DNA from: Firmicutes bacterium UBA2116
GTDB taxonomy: Bacteria > Bacillota > Clostridia > Tissierellales > Sedimentibacteraceae
Direction: 5' to 3'
Length of the DNA stretch: 18,310 nt
NCBI GenBank assembly: GCA_002331025.1
Contig: DCYG01000003.1
Span: 1 to 18,310 of the forward strand
Positions 6,513-13,240 of this stretch are shown here, piece after piece (position 1 is the stretch's first letter; every line of letters starts with the position of its first letter). The notes under the pieces are model-generated. The model had not been told where the DNA came from. It saw only the letters and a program-made list of their open reading frames with translations, and did not search any database. The position numbers and the translations under genes are program-made.

Positions 6513-8891
6513 TTACTTAAATGTTACCACCGTCACTCCGTCGCCACCTTCGTTGAAAGTACCTAATCTTGATTCTTTCACATGTTTGTGTTTTTTTAAG
6601 AATTGTGTAACACCCTCTCTTAAAACACCTGTTCCCTTGCCGTGAATAACCTGTACCTCGTTTAAATTGGACATGAAAGCATCATCCAAATATTTGTCAA
6701 GTTCAAGAAGCGCTTCATCTAAATTTAATCCTCTTAAATCAATCACCGGATTGATGGAGGAGGTTTTTAATTTTATCATCCGAGATGTATTTGTTTTTTG
6801 TTTCTTTTCTTCTTCGGATTTTATTTTTATTAAATCCGATTTTTTAACCTTTGTCTTGATTAAGCCGATTTGAACCATTACATGTTGAGAATTATCAACA
6901 TCGGATATAATGTGACCTTTTTGATTTAAGCTTCTTACCAATACCGCATCACCGTTTGACAAAGGAGTTTCATCATCATAATTGTCGTCCTCGAAAATTT
7001 GATCACTGTATTGGTTTTCTTCAAATTCCTTGGTTTTTTCAGTCAGGCTTTGTCGCAGCTCGTTGACTCTTCGGACTTTGTCCTTATCCATATCTAAGTT
7101 TAGCTTTCTGAGCTCTTTAATAATTTCTGCAACCTCTTTCTTTGCACTTTCTACTATTTTTCTTGCCTCATAGTTTGCTTCATTAATCGTCTTCTCACTT
7201 TTCTCAAGAGCTTTTCTTTCTTTGGCAAGGAAGCTTGAGTGCTTTTTCCGGCTTTCTTCATTTAATCTGTCAATTTCACTTTTCTTTTCTTCAATATATA
7301 TGCGATTTTCCTCTATCTGCTTCAATGCATCCTCAAATTCAACCTTATCTGTTTCAATAGTTCTTTTAGCTTTATCAATAATATTCTGACTTAATCCTAA
7401 CTTTTTGGAAATTTCAAAGGCATTGGATTTTCCGGGGACACCTATTGAAAGCTTGTAGGTAGGGCTCAACGTTTCCACATTAAATTCAACGCTCCCGTTG
7501 ATTACACCCTCTGTCGTCAATGCGTACAGTTTTAACTCACTGTAATGGGTCGTTGCTGCCGTTACAATCCTTCTTTCATGCAAAGTGTCAAGTATGGAAA
7601 TAGCAAGAGCCGCTCCCTCTGTAGGGTCAGTGCCTGCTCCTAATTCATCAAACAACACAAAGGATTTTTCATCAACCTCTTTCATTATTTTTACAATGTT
7701 GGTCATATGAGATGAAAATGTACTTAAGCTTTGTTCAATGCTCTGCTCATCTCCTATGTCAGCGTAAACAGCACTGAAAACGGATATCTCCGTTCCGTAT
7801 TCGGCAGGCAGATGAAGTCCTGCCATACCCATAAGCGTAAATAATCCCAAGGTTTTTAATGAAACAGTTTTCCCCCCTGTGTTGGGACCTGTTATAATTA
7901 ATGTTGTAAATTCATCACCCAGCCACGCATCTATAGGTACAACAAGATTTTTGTCAATTAAAGGATGTCTTCCTTTTTTTATACGGATATATCCCCTGTC
8001 ATTAAGCTTAGGTTCAACGGCATTCATGCTTATAGCGAGTTTTCCCTTTGCAAATATGAAATCAAGCTCCCTGAGTATATCCTGATTGGTCAGCATTTCA
8101 TTTGCAATTTCACCAATCATCCCGCTTAATTCCAACAGGATTCTTTCCACTTCCTTTTTTTCTGCCAGCTTTAAATCTGATATTTCATTTGTCATTTCTA
8201 CAATTGTTATGGGTTCAATAAACAGTGTGGAGCCTGTGGATGACTGGTCATGTATAATTCCCTTTATCATGCTTCTGTATTCTTTGCGGACAGGGATTAC
8301 GTATCTGTCATTTCTCATAGTAACAATATTTTCCTGAAGATATTTTTGAATCGTGGAAGAGTTTACTATTTGATTAATTTTATTTTTAATTGAATTTTGT
8401 TTTAATTGTATTTCTCTTCTTATTCTCTTTAATTCCGGGCTTGCATCATCTGCAATCTCTTCTTCGCTTATAATAATATTATATATTTTTTCTTCTATAT
8501 CTTTATTTGTATAAATTCCATTACACAAATCTTCTAAAATGCCGTAGCTTCCTTCTTCCTTGTTATTTAAAAGAACATAATTTTTTACTAACCTTGCCGC
8601 TCTTAAGGAATCGGCGCAGTTTAACAGACCTCTTAGAGATATAATACCTCCCACAGATCCTCTTTTAACGTATTCCTTCACTTGGGTAAAGCCGCCTAAT
8701 GGCGGCGCACCTTTTTCTATAATTATAGAAACACTTTCTGCGGTTTGCTTCTGCTTGAATTGAACACCCTCTAAATCAGAGGATATATCAAGCTTTCTGA
8801 CCTCTTCCTTGCCTAAGGATGTTTCAGCAAACTCTGCAAGCTTTTCGATAATTTTATCAAACTCCAAAACTGATTTTGATTTGTTTTTCAT
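6513..8891 (-). CDS. mutS2: MutS2 ATPase with C-terminal Smr domain
   Basis: A cytoplasmic ATPase of 792 residues, the normal family length. Residues ~1-300 form the clamp and core region; Walker A GPNTGGKT is at 335-342, Walker B FVLFDELGAGTDP at 411-423 and ATTHYSELK at 446-454. A long coiled coil, about 510-625, follows. A KOW-like segment spans about 645-690, and the Smr domain (715-792) has DLRG (718-721) and HGKGTGVLR (750-758). MutS2 lacks the MutS mismatch-recognition domain. Work in Bacillus subtilis links it to splitting collided ribosomes; older work links it to suppressing recombination. The start at 8891 has GAGGT at slightly long spacing. It follows the U32 gene after 100 bases and ends at a shared terminator. 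Confidence 0.95.
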   Translation of the reverse strand: MKNKSKSVLEFDKIIEKLAEFAETSLGKEEVRKLDISSDLEGVQFKQKQTAESVSIIIEKGAPPLGGFTQVKEYVKRGSVGGIISLRGLLNCADSLRAARLVKNYVLLNNKEEGSYGILEDLCNGIYTNKDIEEKIYNIIISEEEIADDASPELKRIRREIQLKQNSIKNKINQIVNSSTIQKYLQENIVTMRNDRYVIPVRKEYRSMIKGIIHDQSSTGSTLFIEPITIVEMTNEISDLKLAEKKEVERILLELSGMIGEIANEMLTNQDILRELDFIFAKGKLAISMNAVEPKLNDRGYIRIKKGRHPLIDKNLVVPIDAWLGDEFTTLIITGPNTGGKTVSLKTLGLFTLMGMAGLHLPAEYGTEISVFSAVYADIGDEQSIEQSLSTFSSHMTNIVKIMKEVDEKSFVLFDELGAGTDPTEGAALAISILDTLHERRIVTAATTHYSELKLYALTTEGVINGSVEFNVETLSPTYKLSIGVPGKSNAFEISKKLGLSQNIIDKAKRTIETDKVEFEDALKQIEENRIYIEEKKSEIDRLNEESRKKHSSFLAKERKALEKSEKTINEANYEARKIVESAKKEVAEIIKELRKLNLDMDKDKVRRVNELRQSLTEKTKEFEENQYSDQIFEDDNYDDETPLSNGDAVLVRSLNQKGHIISDVDNSQHVMVQIGLIKTKVKKSDLIKIKSEEEKKQKTNTSRMIKLKTSSINPVIDLRGLNLDEALLELDKYLDDAFMSNLNEVQVIHGKGTGVLREGVTQFLKKHKHVKESRLGTFNEGGDGVTVVTFK

Positions 8892-8916
8892 ATTTTTTTA
8901 TTACCTCATTATTAAA

Positions 8917-8949
8917 TTATAGTGAAAATAGGATAATATCACAACTCAT
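8917..8949 (-). CDS. Possible 10-codon ORF between U32 gene and mutS2
   Basis: An ATG at 8949 opens a frame encoding MSCDIILFSL and stops at 8917, 25 bases before the mutS2 start. AGGAGAAC from the left-hand direct repeat lies about 11 bases upstream. It may be a leader peptide coupling translation into mutS2 or chance. There is no evidence beyond position and the possible ribosome binding site. Confidence 0.2.
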   Translation of the reverse strand: MSCDIILFSL

Positions 8950-8952
8950 TCA

Positions 8953-8996
8953 CTATGGTTCTCCTATCGTTTAGCTATTGTTCTCCTATTGTTACA
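8953..8996. repeat. Two 22-base tandem direct repeats in the U32-mutS2 gap
   Basis: Two adjacent units (8953-8974 and 8975-8996) share CTATnGTTCTCCTATnGTT and agree at 17 of 22 positions. Read on the coding strand, each holds AGGAGAAC, a ribosome-binding-like string. The right-hand unit overlaps the U32 stop codon (8992-8994). Confidence 0.75.
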
Positions 8997-11169
8997 ATAT
9001 ATTTTTCAAATAATGACCTCGGGTAAAACTGTTTTCCTTTAATATATTTGAAACTTTTACCCCATTTATTTCACAATACAATGCATCAATTACATCCTCG
9101 GCATTATCAAGCCACTTTGTGTCAATCATAAAATAGTCAATATTTTTATCTGCAAATTCCTCCGTCTTTCCTAAAACAGATAGCGGAACGCTGTTATATA
9201 TATGTGTTAGCCTGTTATCTCTTTCTATGTTAAAATAAACACCTTTTCTGTCTTTTAAAGAATATTTGCTTCTGTGCTCACAAGTACTGCAATCCTGTAA
9301 ATTTTTGCAGTTTTTAATTAAAGACATGGGGCAGTTTCTCATAACCATAAGCTGCAAATATTCATGTGCTTTGATTTCTGTTCTTATAGAAGCATTATTA
9401 TTTATACTTTCCATATCTCTTATGTTTGATTCTGCTGAAAGTGTTAAACTTACTGCTCCATTTTCTTTTAACAACTCTGTTGAAAATGAATTTATTATGT
9501 TAAAAAATGAACCGCAATGAATTTTTAAGCTGCTGTTTTGTTTAAAAAAGTAGAAACTTCCCACATTGTTGACGCAAACACCATCGAATATTTCTTCGTA
9601 TAATTTCAAGTTGTTTTTAAACTCATTATATTGTGTCATGGAAACTATATTAGGTATAAATAAATATTTTTCTTTAACGCTGATTTTTCTGACTAAATCT
9701 AAATTCAAATTATAAGATACGTAAATTCTGTCTACCTTATGATTGTCTATTATATTAAAATCATCATCACTGTTTATTTTAACACTTATTCTAGGTTTGT
9801 TAATTTCGTCTGTTTTATTGAAGCTAAACACTTCATTGCGTGAGAAATAAACCGGTTCTCTGTGATAAACGATGGCTTTCTTTTCATAAAGCAATTCTGT
9901 TGCATCTCTCCTGAGTTGATTCAGTGTGCTTTTTCTGATAAAAACATTGTCCTGTTTTTCTATTGTCAAATCTTGCAACTCATAAATTGTATTGCCGAGC
10001 TTACCTAACTGCTCCCTGACAATATCTTCCGTTACAGCATTTCTTAAGCTGCTTTCACAAGGCTCTTCACTTTTAATCAGCACCTCATTCTTGCCGTCAG
10101 AAGCAAACAACTCCGCTTTTTCACCAATTTTTAGTTTTATCTTAAAATTTAATGAATTTCTCTTATACTCTGAAAATTCATGAGCTATATCATTGTTTTC
10201 TTCTTCTATCTCATCAATATTTTCACCCTTAACACCTGAGCTAAGCTTTGCAAACATTTCATCGTCTTTGTTCGGTTTAAGGTATGAATTTGTATATCCT
10301 CTGCTGAAAGTTGACACGGCTCTTTCCTTAAGTGTGCTCGTATCTGTCTTTGTACCCTTATAATAATCATCAATTATCTGCCTGTAATATCTGACCACCT
10401 CGGAAGTATACAAGGGTCCCTTCATACGTCCTTCAATTTTAAATGTGGTAATTCCTGCATCGATTAATTCATGTACCGTTTCTCCTGCCATAAAATCCTT
10501 TAAGCTGAGAACTGGTACCTCATTAAATTCCTCTGATAATTCACCCTTTTCCTTATCATAAAAGCTGTAACTCAAACGACACGGCTGTGCGCATTTGCCT
10601 CTGTTTCCGCTTCTGCCTCCTAAAAAGCTTGACATGTAACATTGACCTGAGTAGCAGGTGCAAAGCGCACCATGTATAAAAGTCTCCAGGTCTGTATCAG
10701 TGTTTTTAACTGTTTCTCTTAATTGTACCAGTGACATTTCTCTCGCTAAAATAACCTTTTGTACATTGTACTGTTCAAAGAATTTTACACCGTATTCATC
10801 ATAAACGGCTCCTTGAGTGCTTATATTTACAGGTAATTCAGGGATATATTTTTTTAGCAAGTATAAAAGCCCTAGATCCTGAACAATTACCGCGTCCACA
10901 TCATTTTCATACAAAAATGCTGCATATTTTAATGCATCAAAGATTTCGGTATCCTTTAATATTATGTTTAAGGTAACATACACCTTTACATTTTTATTAT
11001 GTGCATATTTAATAACATGCTTCATTTGTTCATCATCAAAATTCTGAGAATTATATCTTGCATTAAATAATTTTCCTCCTAAGTAGACTGAATCCGCGCC
11101 GCTGTTTACAGCAGCATAAAAGGATTCAATGCTTCCTGCAGGAGCTAATAGCTCTATTTTCCTTATCAT
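8992..11169 (-). CDS. U32 family protein (annotated as collagenase-like peptidase; likely RNA hydroxylation factor)
   Basis: 725 residues. It opens with IELLAPAGSIESFYAAVNSG, the U32 N-terminal signature, and the U32 motif follows at about 164-198: FIHGALC then C172, C177, C193 and C197. A second cysteine cluster (C613, C621, C627, C630) lies near the C-terminus before SLKDRKG. The length, with an inserted middle region at about 380-480, fits members with a DUF3656-type domain, related to Escherichia coli RlhA (23S rRNA C2501 hydroxylation); the TrhP proteins act on tRNA U34. The cysteines probably bind an Fe-S cluster. True peptidase activity is doubtful. I start at 11169, after AGGAGA, rather than at an in-frame ATG at 11229. 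It sits between zapA-like and mutS2 genes, just after a terminator hairpin. Confidence 0.88.
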   Translation of the reverse strand: MIRKIELLAPAGSIESFYAAVNSGADSVYLGGKLFNARYNSQNFDDEQMKHVIKYAHNKNVKVYVTLNIILKDTEIFDALKYAAFLYENDVDAVIVQDLGLLYLLKKYIPELPVNISTQGAVYDEYGVKFFEQYNVQKVILAREMSLVQLRETVKNTDTDLETFIHGALCTCYSGQCYMSSFLGGRSGNRGKCAQPCRLSYSFYDKEKGELSEEFNEVPVLSLKDFMAGETVHELIDAGITTFKIEGRMKGPLYTSEVVRYYRQIIDDYYKGTKTDTSTLKERAVSTFSRGYTNSYLKPNKDDEMFAKLSSGVKGENIDEIEEENNDIAHEFSEYKRNSLNFKIKLKIGEKAELFASDGKNEVLIKSEEPCESSLRNAVTEDIVREQLGKLGNTIYELQDLTIEKQDNVFIRKSTLNQLRRDATELLYEKKAIVYHREPVYFSRNEVFSFNKTDEINKPRISVKINSDDDFNIIDNHKVDRIYVSYNLNLDLVRKISVKEKYLFIPNIVSMTQYNEFKNNLKLYEEIFDGVCVNNVGSFYFFKQNSSLKIHCGSFFNIINSFSTELLKENGAVSLTLSAESNIRDMESINNNASIRTEIKAHEYLQLMVMRNCPMSLIKNCKNLQDCSTCEHRSKYSLKDRKGVYFNIERDNRLTHIYNSVPLSVLGKTEEFADKNIDYFMIDTKWLDNAEDVIDALYCEINGVKVSNILKENSFTRGHYLKNIL

Positions 11170-11175
11170 TTTTTC

Positions 11176-11198
11176 TCCTGTTTTTAAAAAGGAACGCA
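11176..11198 (-). terminator. Intrinsic terminator or leader hairpin before the U32 gene
   Basis: On the minus strand, GGAACGC (11198-11192) pairs with GCGTTCC (11187-11181) around a TTAT loop, followed by TTTTT (11180-11176). It is a GC-rich, well-formed terminator 54 bases after the zapA-like stop, and its T-run ends six bases from the U32 start codon's upstream AGGAGA region. It either ends the zapA-like transcript or attenuates read-through into the U32 gene. Confidence 0.75.
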
Positions 11199-11252
11199 TA
11201 AGCGTTCCGTAGATTAATGTCAAAATCATGAATATGAAAGTACGTTAAAAAG

Positions 11253-12332
11253 TTAAACAGAGGTTTCTCTATCCAGCAAATCCAGCAATTCCATATTATC
11301 TTTTTTAAGCTTTGTTATTTCCAATTGATTTTGAAAATTTTCTGCTTCTTTTCTGTTCAATTTCTCCTGAAGCTCATTAATCGAGTTCATCAAATTTTCT
11401 TTGTCATTGTTAAGCATTAACAGCTCTTCTAAGTATTTTTCCCTCTCATCGTTTATTATGTCATATTTTTTCTTTAATTCATCGTTACTGTACTTATATT
11501 CAGCTATAGATTTATCCTTGCTGTTAATTATTCCATCTTTTTCATATATCTTATTTTGTAATGCACTTATTTTATTGCTGAGTGATTCAATATCACTTTG
11601 CTTTGATTCTATTATTAAATTTAATTTTTGATTTTCATCATTAACATTATAAATTTTTTGAGTTTTCTCATCACCGGTACTTTTTAGCTCTCTGATGGTT
11701 TTTTCGAGCTGAAGAATCGATTGTTCCTTTTCGTTAAGCTTTAATTGAAGCTTAGAAATTCTTCCGTTCAAGCTGCTCTTCGTATTATTCATGAAGCTTA
11801 GCTCTTTTGTGAAATTTTCGCGCTCCATTCTAAGCTCTTCTATAGATTCCTCTAATTCTTCATTTTTATTTTTTAATTCATTAATGAGCATTTCACTTTT
11901 TAATAATTGCTGCTCCTGCTCATTTATTTTATCCTGCAGCTTAGAAATTTGACTGTTCAAATATTCTCTGTCATTATCTCTTGCTAAAAGCTTTTCTCTG
12001 TATCTTTCCTTTTCTAAAATTGCTTCTGAAGATTTTTCTAACGTTTCTTCTTTTTCCTTTATTGCTGTTTCTTTTTCCTGTTTTAAACTTTGTATTTCTT
12101 CACATATTTCTTTTTTATATTCGTTAATTTCATCATTCAGCTTAATATATTTATCAACAATTACAAAAGAAGACAAAATTAATTTATCTATCTCATTAAA
12201 TCTTTTATTTGAATTAGTAATTATATTAATTTGCTCGTTTATAATATTTTCTATGTTCTTAACATATTCCGGACTTTCATCTGTTCTTACATTATATTTT
12301 TTATCACCAATTACAATTTCAATTTTATTCAT
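11253..12332 (-). CDS. ZapA-like protein with long repetitive coiled-coil tail
   Basis: 359 residues from the ATG at 12332, which follows AAGGGG; an in-frame TTG two codons earlier is too close to that site. Residues 1-45 match the ZapA fold: MNKIEIVIGDKKYNVRTDES, then PEYVKNIENIINEQ. ZapA bundles FtsZ filaments at the division ring. Typical ZapA proteins have about 85-140 residues; here a predicted continuous coiled coil adds over 250. From residue 119 on, it consists of about 3.8 copies of a 63-residue unit (119-181, 182-244, 245-307, 308-359), each with an I-S-x-L-Q-x-K-I/L core. There is no membrane segment and almost no cysteine. Own promoter and leader hairpin; U32 and mutS2 genes follow, as in many Clostridia. 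FtsZ binding is inferred from the head. Confidence 0.8.
   Translation of the reverse strand: MNKIEIVIGDKKYNVRTDESPEYVKNIENIINEQINIITNSNKRFNEIDKLILSSFVIVDKYIKLNDEINEYKKEICEEIQSLKQEKETAIKEKEETLEKSSEAILEKERYREKLLARDNDREYLNSQISKLQDKINEQEQQLLKSEMLINELKNKNEELEESIEELRMERENFTKELSFMNNTKSSLNGRISKLQLKLNEKEQSILQLEKTIRELKSTGDEKTQKIYNVNDENQKLNLIIESKQSDIESLSNKISALQNKIYEKDGIINSKDKSIAEYKYSNDELKKKYDIINDEREKYLEELLMLNNDKENLMNSINELQEKLNRKEAENFQNQLEITKLKKDNMELLDLLDRETSV
11256..11978 (-). repeat. Four coding repeats of 189 bases (63 residues) in the zapA-like gene
   Basis: The core ISKLQDKINE, ISKLQLKLNE, ISALQNKIYE and INELQEKLNR recurs at residues 129, 192, 255 and 318, that is at exactly 63-residue steps. Some identity survives in DNA: GCTTAGAAATT occurs at 11939-11949 and 11750-11760, exactly 189 bases apart. 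The last copy is cut short by the stop. The units have diverged well, so duplication is not very recent. Confidence 0.85.
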
Positions 12333-12390
12333 ATGCAAACCCCTTTATATTTTTCTTTTGACATTCTGAATAATTTATGTTTAATTGTTA

Positions 12391-12414
12391 TGAAACCTGC
12401 CACCAATTGAGGCA
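12391..12414 (-). promoter_or_regulatory. Leader hairpin motif, copy 2 (TGCC-loop-GGCA then GGTTTCA)
   Basis: On the minus strand, TGCC (12414-12411) pairs with GGCA (12401-12398) around a nine-base loop, followed by GGTTTCA. It lies roughly 18 bases after the predicted start of the zapA-like transcript. The 11 bases GGCAGGTTTCA are identical to the copy at 1470-1490, while the loop differs in both length and sequence. Confidence 0.5.
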
Positions 12415-12438
12415 TAGAATTTTATTTTAGTTATATTT

Positions 12439-12467
12439 ATATTAATGTATACTACGCTTAATTTCAA
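12439..12467 (-). promoter_or_regulatory. Sigma-A promoter of the zapA-like gene
   Basis: On the minus strand, TTGAAA (12467-12462), 17 bases and TAATAT (12444-12439). The predicted start near 12432 gives a leader of about 100 bases. It separates the zapA-like gene from the dxs unit upstream, for which I find no terminator. Confidence 0.65.
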
Positions 12468-12514
12468 TAGTAAATAAAATTTTTTTAAGTCTCAGGGGAA
12501 TGCATCAAATGAAA

Positions 12515-13240
12515 TTACGATTTATTATGATAAATTTTGCATTGACTTATAAAAGCTTTGAAAATATCGGCAAATACAGAAAGCTTGTCATACATAACTT
12601 CAGGATGCCATTGAATGCCTAACGCAAATGTCAATTCCTCAGATTCAATGCATTCTATAATTCCGTCTTTTGCAAAAGCCGTCGGCCTGTACCCCTTAGC
12701 AGCTTCCTTAACACTCTGATGATGGTATGAGTTCGTTTTAAGTTCTTTAACCCTTAATATTTCATACAGTTTGGAGTCAGTGCAAATATCTACATTATGA
12801 TATTCATAAGAACCGAACAAACTATAGCTATGGCTGTTAGCTTCCTTTATCTGGATGTTAATATCCTGATACAGCTTACCCCCGGCTGCTACATTCATAA
12901 CCTGTGCCCCTCTACAGATACCTAATATGGGTATGTCTTTTTGTACTGCTTTACGATAGAGTTTAATTTCAAATTCATCCCTTACGCAGTCTAAATTACC
13001 TATCCCCTTAATTGGATCTTCACCATAGCAATGCGGGTTTACATCATTACCTCCGGTAAAAAAAATTCCGTCTGCCATTTCCAGATACTTTTCAATAATT
13101 TCATTGTCGTTTGTCATCTGGAACATAAATGGAATTCCCCCGTTGTCAGAAATCGCCCTTAAGTTCCATTCGTTTAACCGTTGATAATAATACCCGTTAC
13201 TGTATTCACTATCTGTTGTTACTCCAATTACAGGCTTCAT
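12515..13240 (-). CDS. Class I glutamine amidotransferase-like hydrolase, peptidase C26 / PuuD type
   Basis: A soluble 241-residue enzyme of the gamma-glutamyl hydrolase group, which cleaves gamma-glutamyl amide bonds; PuuD, its best known relative, acts on gamma-glutamyl-GABA in putrescine breakdown. The nucleophile elbow is GICRGAQ with C109; the other triad residues are H212 and E214 in GIQWHPEV. FFTGGNDVNP (60-69) and NSYHHQSVK (170-178) are further C26 family motifs. The start is set at 13240, where GGAGG lies five bases upstream inside the end of dxs; ATG overlaps the dxs TGA (ATGA), so the two are translationally coupled. No puu genes are nearby, so the natural substrate is open. I see no terminator after it. 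Confidence 0.87.
   Translation of the reverse strand: MKPVIGVTTDSEYSNGYYYQRLNEWNLRAISDNGGIPFMFQMTNDNEIIEKYLEMADGIFFTGGNDVNPHCYGEDPIKGIGNLDCVRDEFEIKLYRKAVQKDIPILGICRGAQVMNVAAGGKLYQDINIQIKEANSHSYSLFGSYEYHNVDICTDSKLYEILRVKELKTNSYHHQSVKEAAKGYRPTAFAKDGIIECIESEELTFALGIQWHPEVMYDKLSVFADIFKAFISQCKIYHNKS

Noticed and set aside
11170..11229. Upstream in-frame start for the U32 protein
   Set aside because: The extension would be encoded across the terminator hairpin; AGGAGA lies before the ATG at 11169, and U32 proteins start near IELLAPAG.
12249..12417. 28-codon frame (starting MPQLVAGF) in the zapA-like leader, overlapping its start codon
   Set aside because: No ribosome binding site, and the equivalent leader motif before the transglycosylase gene is read in another frame, so it is not conserved as protein.
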